Source: an uncultured Halieaceae bacterium (GTDB lineage Bacteria; Pseudomonadota; Gammaproteobacteria; Pseudomonadales; Halieaceae). Taken from it: a stretch of DNA of 9,537 nucleotides. The notes below the pieces were generated by a model. It did no database searches, had not been told where the DNA came from, and saw only the letters and a list, made by a program, of their open reading frames with translations. The position numbers and the translations under genes were made by a program. Within the stretch, counting starts at the first letter, position 1; each line of letters opens with the position of its first letter. Of the stretch, positions 1 through 5,821 are shown in pieces. Location of the stretch: contig CALINF010000005.1 in assembly GCA_938045215.1 (NCBI GenBank), forward strand, positions 1 through 9,537, read 5' to 3'.

Positions 1-190
1 CCAGCATCAGCAGCAGATAGCTCGAAGCCATACCCATGATGTCATGCCAAGTGGCTGCCAAGCGTTCTGCAAATGTCACATCCAGCCCAAACGACTGCAC
101 GGTTGCCAGTATCGACTGGGTAAAAATGACACTGGCCAACAGGTAGGCAATCAAGACCGCTGGAAAGAAAGCTCTGAGTACGCGCACCAT
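1..190 (-). CDS. Membrane protein, partial (N-terminal 63 residues)
   Basis: This is an open frame on the minus strand, starting with ATG at 190-188 and running off the left edge with no stop. The start begins MVRVLRAFFPAVLIAYLL. A purine-rich AGGGA lies upstream of it on the minus strand, at a usable distance. Residues about 7-24 form a hydrophobic segment preceded by two arginines, as expected for a first transmembrane helix or uncleaved signal anchor. A second hydrophobic stretch (roughly residue 51 onward, rich in Leu and Met) begins as the window ends, so this is probably a multi-pass inner-membrane protein. I do not recognise the family from this fragment. It diverges from the sugar dehydrogenase gene at 254, so the two share an intergenic region of only 63 bp. 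The continuous frame with membrane-like composition makes it likely real; the function is unknown. Confidence 0.6.
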   Translation of the reverse strand, partial: MVRVLRAFFPAVLIAYLLASVIFTQSILATVQSFGLDVTFAERLAATWHDIMGMASSYLLLML

Positions 191-219
191 GGTGGTTCAT
201 CCCTGCTGTGAGTTGTGCC

Positions 220-225
220 TATAAT
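220..225 (+). promoter_or_regulatory. -10 box (TATAAT) of the sugar dehydrogenase gene
   Basis: A perfect TATAAT lies 28 bp upstream of the preferred ATG at 254. Transcription would start near 232, giving a leader of about 22 nt that holds the AAAGGAAAAG ribosome site. No good -35 is present: the best hexamer at 18 bp spacing is TTCATC at 196-201. The box lies inside the longest possible reading frame (GTG at 215), which argues against that upstream start. Confidence 0.5.
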
Positions 226-253
226 GACCGACAAAACCGCAAAGGAAAAGCCA

Positions 254-1354
254 ATGAGAAATGGGTTCTTCAGGGCAGCAACCGGGCCTTTGACCGCACT
301 TGCTATGGGCATGGCCTCGTGGACAGCGATAGCCGCCGATTACCAGCTGGTACCAGTGGCAAGCGAACTGGCAAATCCATGGTCTGTAGCACAGCTACCC
401 GACAACAGTTTTCTGGTGACACTGCGCGCAGGCAAGTTGCTACACATTGACGGCGAGGGGAACTCGGTTGAGATAGCAGGCGTGCCCGAGACTTACTTCG
501 CAGGCCAGGGCGGATTCTTTGACATCGTGCTGCACCCGGAATTTGAGAGCAACCGCTTCGTTTACCTGTCCTATGCCCATGGCACGCCCAAGGCAAATGG
601 TACCGCTATCATCAGGGCGGTACTCACTGAAGATGCACTGGAACAGGCCGAGCAGATACTGCTGGTGGCTCCGCAAAAGGATACGCCACAGCACTACGGG
701 GGTCGAATGCTGTTCCTTCCAGATGGCACCCTGCTGCTGTCTACCGGAGATGGCTTTGAATATCGCGAGGCCGCGCAGGACCAAACCAACGAATTGGGAA
801 AAGTGCTGCGTATTAACGACGATGGCAGTGTTCCGACCGATAACCCATTCAAGGGCGTGGGCAGCGAACGCGTATGGACTTATGGTCATCGCAATCCGCA
901 GGGTTTAGCTATTGATGACAAGACTGGCACCGTTTATCTGCATGAACACGGACCCAGGGGCGGTGACGAGATCAACATAATCGAACCCGCCAACAACTAT
1001 GGCTGGCCAGCAATAAGCTATGGCGTGGACTATAGCGGTGCCTACGTCTCGCCGTTCACGGAAGCAGCTGGCATGAATCAGCCCCTGCTCTACTGGGTAC
1101 CCAGCATCGCACCCTCAGGCATGGCGCTATACCAGGGGCAACACTTCCCGCAGTGGCAAGGTGATCTCTTCGTGGGAGCGCTGGTTGACATGGAGGTCAG
1201 GCGCGTTGATTTGGAAAATGGCCAGGTGATAGGCCAGGAATCACTGTTTACAGAGCTTGAAGCGCGCATACGTGACGTGCGCATGGGCTCCGACGGCTAC
1301 CTATACGTCTTGACTGACGGAAAGGGACAGCTGATTCGGGTGGTACCGCAGTAA
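254..1354 (+). CDS. PQQ-dependent aldose sugar dehydrogenase (YliI/Asd, sGDH family)
   Basis: This is a 366-residue exported enzyme expected to oxidise aldose sugars to lactones in the periplasm with pyrroloquinoline quinone and calcium as cofactors. Residues 1-28 look like a signal peptide, with a basic start, a hydrophobic core and AIAA before the likely cut at residue 28/29. The six-bladed propeller family motifs follow in order. GQGGFFDIVLHP at 84-95 has Q85, the counterpart of PQQ-contacting Q76 in Acinetobacter sGDH. HYGGR at 147-151 has H147, the counterpart of catalytic H144. GHRNPQGLA lies at 211-219 (R213 and N214), EHGPRGGDEIN at 231-241 and NYGWP at 248-252. The motif wording is closest to the E. 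coli YliI type. I chose ATG 254 because AAGGAAAAG precedes it and a -10 box overlaps the alternative starts at 215 and 224. The gene stands alone and converges on the H1-like gene. The true sugar substrate cannot be read from the sequence. Confidence 0.93.
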   Translation: MRNGFFRAATGPLTALAMGMASWTAIAADYQLVPVASELANPWSVAQLPDNSFLVTLRAGKLLHIDGEGNSVEIAGVPETYFAGQGGFFDIVLHPEFESNRFVYLSYAHGTPKANGTAIIRAVLTEDALEQAEQILLVAPQKDTPQHYGGRMLFLPDGTLLLSTGDGFEYREAAQDQTNELGKVLRINDDGSVPTDNPFKGVGSERVWTYGHRNPQGLAIDDKTGTVYLHEHGPRGGDEINIIEPANNYGWPAISYGVDYSGAYVSPFTEAAGMNQPLLYWVPSIAPSGMALYQGQHFPQWQGDLFVGALVDMEVRRVDLENGQVIGQESLFTELEARIRDVRMGSDGYLYVLTDGKGQLIRVVPQ

Positions 1355-1394
1355 GTTGCAGCGCTGAGATGTATCTCAACAGGCGCAGGCAGCG

Positions 1395-1422
1395 CTGGCG
1401 TCAACCAAACGGTTAACGCCAG
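1395..1422. terminator. Hairpin between convergent genes (possible bidirectional terminator)
   Basis: An inverted repeat has 12-base arms, CTGGCGTCAACC and GGTTAACGCCAG, separated by AAAC. It has one mismatch read on the plus strand (C against A), which becomes a G-U pair in the minus-strand transcript. It lies 41 bp after the sugar dehydrogenase stop and 27 bp after the H1-like gene stop. No run of T follows in either direction, so it is not a textbook intrinsic terminator. It may act with Rho or only protect 3' ends. Confidence 0.45.
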
Positions 1423-1448
1423 TTGGCCCACGGGATTAACCCACTAAA

Positions 1449-2030
1449 CTAACGTCTCGCGGCTGCCTTTTTCTTCGGTGCTGCTTTCTTCTTCGGTGCT
1501 GCCTTCTTCTTGGCTACCGCCTTGCGCTTGGGCGCAGCTTTCTTCTTGGCTACCACCTTCTTTTTGGCCGCAGCCTTCTTTTTCGCAGGCGCTTTCTTCT
1601 TGGCGGCCTTCTTACTCTTTTGCTTGGCCTGTCGCGCAGCAGCTTTCTCAACCATCGCGGCGGCTCGTTCAGCCGCTTTAGCCTTACGCTCTTCCAATAC
1701 GGCATCCGCGCGCATCGGCATCAGCTTGTCTGCATAATCGTATGCGGCCTTGGCGATGTTTGACACAGCGTCACCGAGTTCCTGCACCTGCTTGAGGAGG
1801 GCATCTACCTTTTTCTTGTTGCCTGTCGTCGCTTTCTTGCTCAGTGCGGTACGAGCCTTTTTCAATCGCGCATTGGCTGTACTGTGTTTTTTTCGAGCCG
1901 CCGCCAGATCGCGTTTGGCCCTGCTGTGCGCTTTCTCGGTTTCTGCGAGCAGACGCTTACGCAATTTCTCAACTTCTCGATTTGCACGTTCAGCCAATTT
2001 GGTGGCCTGTGCCAGTTCTTTCTCTAACAT
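1449..2030 (-). CDS. Histone H1-like, AlgP-type Lys/Ala-rich protein
   Basis: This is a 193-residue, very basic protein with two parts. Residues 1 to about 125 are Ala/Lys/Glu/Arg-rich and predicted helical, with a coiled-coil look (MLEKELAQATKLAERANREV at the front). Residues from about 138 to the end are a low-complexity tail of eight hexapeptides of the form AKKKAA or PKKKAA, ending ARR. This matches the layout of AlgP (AlgR3) of Pseudomonas, a histone H1-like protein whose helical front is followed by a Lys/Pro/Ala tail; AlgP is longer (about 350 residues) with KPAA units. The likely role is DNA binding in the nucleoid through the tail. Any link to alginate control is not supported, because none of the Pseudomonas alg neighbours is here. 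The start ATG at 2030-2028 has AGGTGA upstream. The gene is divergent from the 2189 gene. Confidence 0.8.
   Translation of the reverse strand: MLEKELAQATKLAERANREVEKLRKRLLAETEKAHSRAKRDLAAARKKHSTANARLKKARTALSKKATTGNKKKVDALLKQVQELGDAVSNIAKAAYDYADKLMPMRADAVLEERKAKAAERAAAMVEKAAARQAKQKSKKAAKKKAPAKKKAAAKKKVVAKKKAAPKRKAVAKKKAAPKKKAAPKKKAAARR
1462..1605 (-). repeat. Eight 18-bp tandem units encoding the Lys/Ala tail
   Basis: Eight adjoining 18-bp units fill this stretch. The first three, read on the plus strand, are GCTGCCTTTTTCTTCGGT, GCTGCTTTCTTCTTCGGT and GCTGCCTTCTTCTTGGCT. Units start at 1462, 1480, 1498, 1516, 1534, 1552, 1570 and 1588. They encode AKKKAP, AKKKAA, AKKKVV, AKKKAA, PKRKAV, AKKKAA, PKKKAA and PKKKAA in protein order. 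The third-codon-position differences show the array is not freshly expanded, except that the two units nearest the stop are nearly identical. Gain or loss of whole units would keep the frame. Confidence 0.85.
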
Positions 2031-2070
2031 AATTCACCTACTCTCTAGACAGTTTGATTACCGCCAACTC

Positions 2071-2098
2071 AGTGTAGGCTGAATTTTTGAGGTTGTAA
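2071..2098 (-). promoter_or_regulatory. Candidate promoter of the H1-like gene
   Basis: Read on the minus strand, TTACAA (2098-2093) and TACACT (2076-2071) are separated by 16 bp and lie 41 bp upstream of the start at 2030. The -10 agrees with TATAAT at 4 of 6 positions and the -35 only at 3 of 6, so this is a weak candidate. Confidence 0.35.
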
Positions 2099-2122
2099 CG
2101 ACTATTTTTTGATCAGTATCAT
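2093..2122 (+). promoter_or_regulatory. Candidate promoter of the 2189-2850 unit
   Basis: TTGTAA (2093-2098) and TATCAT (2117-2122) are 18 bp apart. They agree with the sigma-70 consensus at 4 and 5 of 6 positions. Transcription would begin near 2129, leaving a leader of about 60 nt. The same hexamer, read on the other strand, is the candidate -35 of the divergent H1-like gene. Confidence 0.38.
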
Positions 2123-2188
2123 GAGACGCGCACGTAACTGGATTGAGGTAGACTCTTTGAGCAGAGAATGACACGACGGTAGAAATGT

Positions 2189-2431
2189 ATGGCCGAGGCT
2201 AAATCATCCGGTAAACTGCGCGCACCCAAAGTCGTGCGTAAGAAGCTGCGCTCCCTGGCGATAGCGCGTGTTCGACAAGACATCATCCACGCAGGTCGTC
2301 AGGAGTCTGACTATTCGTCAGAAGATCTGGAGTATCTTGTCGCTGAGAAAGAGAAGGAAATCTGGTCGGGGCTAGGCTGGAAGGGTTTCGGGATTGCCGC
2401 GCTGTTGCTGGGTATCAACATAGGCATCTGA
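2189..2431 (+). CDS. Small tail-anchored membrane protein, unknown function
   Basis: This 80-residue protein belongs to no family I recognise. Three zones are visible. A strongly basic segment at about residues 5-30 contains RAPKVVRKKLRSLAIARVRQ. An acidic, helix-like segment at 39-58 contains SSEDLEYLVAEKEKEIW. A hydrophobic C-terminal helix at about 61-80 ends at the last residue (AALLLGINIGI). That order suggests a cytoplasmic protein held to the inner membrane by its C-terminus. A stop codon in frame at 2180-2182 fixes the start at ATG 2189. The ribosome site is weak (GGTAG). The stop is 2 bp before the next start, so the two genes are almost certainly one transcript with coupled translation. 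The composition and the tight junction support a real gene. Function is open. Confidence 0.68.
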   Translation: MAEAKSSGKLRAPKVVRKKLRSLAIARVRQDIIHAGRQESDYSSEDLEYLVAEKEKEIWSGLGWKGFGIAALLLGINIGI

Positions 2432-2433
2432 AC

Positions 2434-2850
2434 ATGTCCCTTTTCCGCATGATTAAATACTCCTCGATTTTGTTTTTCCTCGGAAAATACAAGAGCAAGT
2501 TGTTCCGGGTAATCGCCGTATTGTTGTTTGCACTTGTCACATCCCTGCTCTATCAGGATCTGGCCAACTATCTTGCTCAGCAACATCCCGACACCTTGAT
2601 TTATGCGCTGATCGGTAAAATTGTTATTGTCTACGGTTCGCTGCTGTTCGTATTGTGGCAATTCAAACCAGCGCCCGACGCTCGCAGCCCGTCCCGGCAA
2701 GCACTCTCCATCAACGAAGCCGCCAATGAAAATGGGCAGCCCGGCGCAGCAGCGCCTGAAGACAGACTGTCAAAGCTCGAAGATCTGGACACGCATCAAC
2801 GACTGCGTACACGCTACGAACAACTATTAGAACAAGAGAAAAAGAGCTGA
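2434..2850 (+). CDS. Two-helix membrane protein with charged C-terminal tail, unknown function
   Basis: This is a 138-residue protein of unrecognised family. A basic front (K8, K18, K20, K22, R25) is followed by two predicted transmembrane helices. The first is at about residues 24-41 (RVIAVLLFALVTSLLY) and the second at about 55-77 (LIYALIGKIVIVYGSLLFVLW). The remainder, from about 78, is cytoplasmic in the most likely topology. It has a Pro/Ala/Asn-rich linker and a charged helix from about 109 to the end that looks like a short coiled coil (RLSKLEDLDTHQRLRTRYEQ). It starts 2 bp after the previous stop and has only a weak AGG upstream, which fits translational coupling. No terminator-like hairpin follows, so some transcripts may run into the zinc-ribbon gene. 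It may form a complex with the protein upstream; that is inferred from the junction only. Confidence 0.72.
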   Translation: MSLFRMIKYSSILFFLGKYKSKLFRVIAVLLFALVTSLLYQDLANYLAQQHPDTLIYALIGKIVIVYGSLLFVLWQFKPAPDARSPSRQALSINEAANENGQPGAAAPEDRLSKLEDLDTHQRLRTRYEQLLEQEKKS

Positions 2851-2876
2851 AAACTAGCCTGACACAAATTGCGGGC

Positions 2877-2882
2877 TATAAT
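2877..2882 (+). promoter_or_regulatory. -10 box (TATAAT) of the zinc-ribbon gene
   Basis: A perfect TATAAT lies 36 bp before the start at 2919, placing the transcript start near 2889. No acceptable -35 is seen at 15-19 bp. A CTGACA at 2859-2864 is close to consensus but only 12 bp away. The ribosome site CAGGGA at 2908-2913 lies between the box and the gene. Confidence 0.5.
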
Positions 2883-2918
2883 GGAACGACAAGAACTTCA
2901 GACAGACAGGGACATCCC

Positions 2919-3314
2919 ATGGAATACAACGCAGACGAACACAGCATCGAGTGCCCAAAGTGTGGGCATGGCATGACCGAGATAACTTATGGTGAGGTCA
3001 CCATAGATCGTTGCACCAATTGCTCAGGCCTGTGGTTTGATACTGGCGAAGCAGAAGCATTAAAGAGCAAGTGGATGGGTGATGCCCTCGACATGGGCAG
3101 CCCCGACGAGGGCAAGAAGTGGGATGCCGTCGACGATATCGCATGCCCTCGTTGCGGGAAGGATATGACCAAGACGTCAGACCCGACCCAGAGCCACATC
3201 TGGTATGAGACGTGTGATGAGCATGGCATGTTCATGGACGCTGGAGAGTTTACCGATTTCAAACACGAGACACTGGCCGACTGGTTCAGAGGCCTGATAA
3301 AGGGTTCACGCTAG
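2919..3314 (+). CDS. Twin zinc-ribbon (zf-TFIIB family) protein
   Basis: This is a 131-residue cytoplasmic protein with two zinc-ribbon modules of the zf-TFIIB type. Module one has CPKC at 12-15 and CTNC at 32-35 followed by SGLWFDTGEAEAL, the family's signature after the second knuckle. Module two has CPRC at 76-79, then C99 and H102 (ETCDEHGMFMDAGEF), so its second knuckle is Cys-x2-His rather than Cys-x2-Cys. The segment between them (about 47-70) is acidic. Such proteins are widespread in bacteria and mostly uncharacterised; nucleic-acid or protein contact is possible but unproven. The start at ATG 2919 has CAGGGA six bases upstream. It lies 68 bp after the membrane-protein pair and ends 82 bp before the end of the convergent nei gene. 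Confidence 0.88.
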   Translation: MEYNADEHSIECPKCGHGMTEITYGEVTIDRCTNCSGLWFDTGEAEALKSKWMGDALDMGSPDEGKKWDAVDDIACPRCGKDMTKTSDPTQSHIWYETCDEHGMFMDAGEFTDFKHETLADWFRGLIKGSR

Positions 3315-3338
3315 CGTCGCCAACGACTGTACTTGCGC

Positions 3339-3359
3339 CGGGGCCACTATGGGGCCCCG
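3339..3359. terminator. GC-rich hairpin between the zinc-ribbon gene and nei
   Basis: CGGGGCC and GGCCCCG form a perfect 7-bp stem around a 7-base loop. The hairpin lies 24 bp after the zinc-ribbon stop and 37 bp after the nei stop, so it could serve both transcripts. As with the hairpin at 1395, no T run follows on either strand. Confidence 0.5.
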
Positions 3360-3396
3360 CTCTGCTTCCACCTTCAGATCCACGTCTTACGTCGGG

Positions 3397-4215
3397 CTAC
3401 TGCTGACAGCCGGGGCACCAATACAGGCGCCGACTATTCATCTGCTCCCGCTGCACAAGGTCACCACAGCTGTAACAAGGTATTCCCGCGCGGCCGAATA
3501 CCCAGAATCGCAACTCCTCATAAGATAGCCCTTGATGCCGCAACTGGCTCGCCAGCCTGGCTGTCACGGTAATGCCACCTGAGCGATAGCTGCGCCCGGC
3601 TATTGCCAGTGTCGCCCGCGCCAGTCTCCCGCGCTCAGCAAGGGAAAGCTCCCCGGCGATCCGCTGCGGTGCAAGCTGAGCCACAAACAGTATCTCGCTG
3701 CGCAGGTAGTTGCCCGATCCCGCCAGAAACGACTGATCGAGGTATAGAGCACTCAGCGTTCTCCCGCGAAATCGATCTTCGCGCAGCCTCGCGGCCAGCA
3801 TGCGCCAGTCAAGGGACGGGGCCAGAATATCAGGGCCCAATTTGGCAAGAAACGGATGTTGCGCCACCTCCCGTGTGAGCCAAACACTGATATCCGAAGC
3901 ACTGTAGAGCAGAGCGCTGTCTTGATCTGTGGACAGCTCCAGACGCAGGGAGCGACGGGTTGGGGGCCATTCATCACGTGGGCATACCTGCCAGACACCA
4001 TAGAGCTGATTGTGAGAATAGATCGTCCAGCCATTGTCAAAGTGGGTAAGCATCGCTTTGCCGCGAGTCTCCACATCAACCACTGTCGCATTGTGGAACT
4101 TGCGCGCATGATGTCTCAACCTGGGCAGCCCAAATCGAGCCTTCTCGATACGCTCTCCCACGAGCACATCGGCGACTACATCTGCGGCTCGACGTATTTC
4201 AGGTCCTTCAGGCAT
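3397..4215 (-). CDS. nei: Endonuclease VIII, Fpg/Nei-family DNA glycosylase/AP lyase
   Basis: This 272-residue base-excision repair enzyme should remove oxidised pyrimidines and cut the abasic site by beta,delta-elimination. It begins MPEGPEIRRAAD, identical to E. coli Nei. That supplies the catalytic proline (P2 with Met counted, the Schiff-base nucleophile) and glutamate E3. The conserved lysine K53 lies in VETRGKAMLTHF, and HNQLYGVW at 68-75 also matches Nei. The helix-two-turn-helix is QSFLAGSGNYLRSEIL at 161-176. The C-terminal zinc finger has C247, C250, C267 and C270, with R262 at the place of the essential arginine before YWCPGC. The choice of Nei over Fpg rests on the YSHNQLYGVW and LLYSASDI segments. 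Against the 263 residues of E. coli Nei, the extra length sits mainly between the helix motif and the zinc finger (about 207-236). The start at 4215 has GAGGTGA upstream at 12 bases. It is a single-gene unit. Confidence 0.95.
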   Translation of the reverse strand: MPEGPEIRRAADVVADVLVGERIEKARFGLPRLRHHARKFHNATVVDVETRGKAMLTHFDNGWTIYSHNQLYGVWQVCPRDEWPPTRRSLRLELSTDQDSALLYSASDISVWLTREVAQHPFLAKLGPDILAPSLDWRMLAARLREDRFRGRTLSALYLDQSFLAGSGNYLRSEILFVAQLAPQRIAGELSLAERGRLARATLAIAGRSYRSGGITVTARLASQLRHQGLSYEELRFWVFGRAGIPCYSCGDLVQREQMNSRRLYWCPGCQQ

Positions 4216-4240
4216 AGTGAATCGCTTTCACCTCGTTCGT

Positions 4241-4249
4241 CTTATATCA
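4241..4249 (-). promoter_or_regulatory. Extended -10 promoter of nei
   Basis: Read on the minus strand this is TGATATAAG, an extended -10 (TGn followed by TATAAG, 5 of 6 to consensus). It is 25 bp upstream of the nei start, so the transcript would begin near 4234, at or just before the GAGGTGA ribosome site (4234-4228). That leaves a leader of about 19 nt. No clear -35 is seen, which an extended -10 can tolerate. Confidence 0.45.
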
Positions 4250-4314
4250 AACACATGTACGTTTACCGACCCACAGCAGATCGACTGAGTCATCTTAATG
4301 ACCCTCGCCGCGAT

Positions 4315-4386
4315 TAAGGAGTGACGCTTTACAGTGAGCATCGCTCAAGCCAGACTGCACAGATGCCTGAATACCTCCCCCGATGA
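4315..4386 (+). other. Leader of the transporter gene: orphan Shine-Dalgarno and 7-codon ORF
   Basis: TAAGGAG at 4315-4321 is a consensus ribosome site but lies about 60 bp from the transporter ATG. The nearest start it could serve is GTG 4334, in another frame. An ATG at 4363 opens a 7-codon frame (MPEYLPR) whose TGA at 4384-4386 overlaps the transporter start in an ATGA junction. A TTTACA at 4328-4333 (5 of 6 to the -35 consensus) has only a poor CAGACT 17 bp later. Whether any of this acts on expression is untested. Confidence 0.25.
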
Positions 4387-5813
4387 TCACGCTCAAGACA
4401 CGCGCACTGTATGGCGCTGGCGGTGCCGTATACGCGACCAAAGAAGCCGCGTTCACGATGTTCATACTGATGTTCTATACCCAGGTTCTGGGTCTGGATG
4501 GCAGTATCACTGGTCTGATCATCTCGTTAAGCCTGATCTGGGATGCGGTTTCCGATCCGCTGGTAGGTGCTTTGTCAGACCGGTCACGTTCTAAATACGG
4601 ACGACGACACCCCTTTCTCTATGCCAGCATTGTCCCCCTGGGTTTGGGATTTTACGGACTGTTCTCTCCGCCGGAGTCGTTCATCGGCAGCAATATACTA
4701 CTGGGTGGATGGCTGCTGTTCTGGTCGCTTTGGATACGCACATTTATAACCACCTTTGCCGTGCCACATCTCGCATTATCAGCCGAGATTACCAGTGACT
4801 ATCATCAGCGCAGCCAGGTGCTGGGAGCCCGGCTCGCGTTTATGTTTCTCTTCACCGTAGGACTGCCTGCAGCCGGGCTACTCTACATCTTCGCCGAAAC
4901 GGGCGGAGTGGATGGCCGCTTCGAACTGGGCAATTATCCGATCTATGGCGGCTTGTCCTGCCTCGTGATATGGGTGATGGGCACAGCCTCCACGGTGGGC
5001 ACACGCCGCTATGCAATTGCTCCACAGATCGCATCTGAAACCCTGCCACAGCGCGTCACCCTTCTCTCGCTGGTACACGACTTGCTGCTGACCTTCAAGA
5101 ATCGCAATTTTCGCCTGATTCTGGGGTATGAAATCGCTGCCATGATCTCTTATGGTGCGATCGCAACGCTTAATATGCTGGTGTGGACGTATTACTGGGA
5201 ATTCAGTGCCACGGAAGTCTCCATGATCCTTGCGATACCGAGCTTACTGGCAGTCGGCCTGGTCATGATGACACTCGGGCCGCTCACCCGCAGGTTCCAG
5301 AAGAATCGTCTACTGCAACTGTCAATCCTTGGGCTCATTCTCAACTGCCTGTGGTTATATCCCCTAAGATTTATGGATTGGCTACCTCCCAACGGCACGC
5401 TCACCATCTTTATTCTCAATTTCCTGTTTATGATGATTTTCATGTACCTGTTCCTGCTGCGCGCCATCAACACCCAGTCCATCATTGCAGACATAACCGA
5501 CGAGCATGAACTCGATCATGGCACTCGCCAGGAGGGCGGCTTCTTCGCCACCACCAATTTTACCGCCAAGCTGGCGTCTGTGTTCGGCCCGGTGTACGGG
5601 GGCATAGCACTGGATTTCATCAACCTCCAGGCGGGCGCCCTACCGGGAGAGGTGCCTCAAGCCACCCTGGACGGGTTAGCCTACGCGATGGGTTTAGGCG
5701 CTCTGCCGGCGCTCTTTGTTGCCTATTACTTCGTTATACACATCAAGGTCGGACAAAAGGACGTTGAGCATATCCAGGCGCGCATCAAGGAGCGCCGCGC
5801 CAACACACAGTAG
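4383..5813 (+). CDS. MFS transporter, GPH (MelB-type) glycoside/cation symporter family
   Basis: This is a 476-residue inner-membrane carrier with about twelve helices. The family marks are clear. LIWDAVSDPLVGALSDRSRS at 51-70 carries the Asp pair D54 and D58 that matches D55/D59, the Na+/H+ site of Salmonella MelB. GRRHPFLY at 73-80 is the loop 2-3 motif. DITDEHELDHGTRQEGGFFA at 370-389 is the GPH cytoplasmic loop, and K396 follows in FTAKLASVFG, near the place of MelB K377. E21 stands where MelB has sugar-binding D19, but the VPHLALSAE stretch at 127-135 has no counterpart of D124, so melibiose is an unlikely substrate. The family is known for cation-coupled uptake of glycosides; the real substrate here is unknown. 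A stop in frame at 4368 fixes ATG 4383 as the first start, and no Shine-Dalgarno precedes it. The DAHP synthase follows after 67 bp. Confidence 0.9.
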   Translation: MITLKTRALYGAGGAVYATKEAAFTMFILMFYTQVLGLDGSITGLIISLSLIWDAVSDPLVGALSDRSRSKYGRRHPFLYASIVPLGLGFYGLFSPPESFIGSNILLGGWLLFWSLWIRTFITTFAVPHLALSAEITSDYHQRSQVLGARLAFMFLFTVGLPAAGLLYIFAETGGVDGRFELGNYPIYGGLSCLVIWVMGTASTVGTRRYAIAPQIASETLPQRVTLLSLVHDLLLTFKNRNFRLILGYEIAAMISYGAIATLNMLVWTYYWEFSATEVSMILAIPSLLAVGLVMMTLGPLTRRFQKNRLLQLSILGLILNCLWLYPLRFMDWLPPNGTLTIFILNFLFMMIFMYLFLLRAINTQSIIADITDEHELDHGTRQEGGFFATTNFTAKLASVFGPVYGGIALDFINLQAGALPGEVPQATLDGLAYAMGLGALPALFVAYYFVIHIKVGQKDVEHIQARIKERRANTQ

Positions 5814-5821
5814 CGCTCGGC

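Noticed and set aside
1478..2082. Several plus-strand frames opposite the H1-like gene encoding Phe/Leu/Ala-rich, membrane-like peptides
   Set aside because: Lys and Ala codons on the minus strand read as Phe, Leu and Ala on the plus strand. The apparent hydrophobic helices are an artefact of the repeat, and the minus frame has a proper start, ribosome site and known composition.
2859..2882. CTGACA as the -35 partner of TATAAT for the zinc-ribbon gene
   Set aside because: The spacer is only 12 bp, too short for sigma-70 polymerase, so I report the -10 alone.
3753..4317. Open frames on both strands overlapping nei (for example 3856-4317 plus and 3753-4109 minus)
   Set aside because: They are shadows of nei, whose frame carries all catalytic and zinc-binding motifs.
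4334..4594. 86-codon plus-strand frame starting at GTG 4334, 12 bases after the consensus TAAGGAG
   Set aside because: It overlaps the transporter gene in another frame for most of its length and its product (rich in Arg, His, Trp and Ser) has no family look. Kept only as part of the leader observation.
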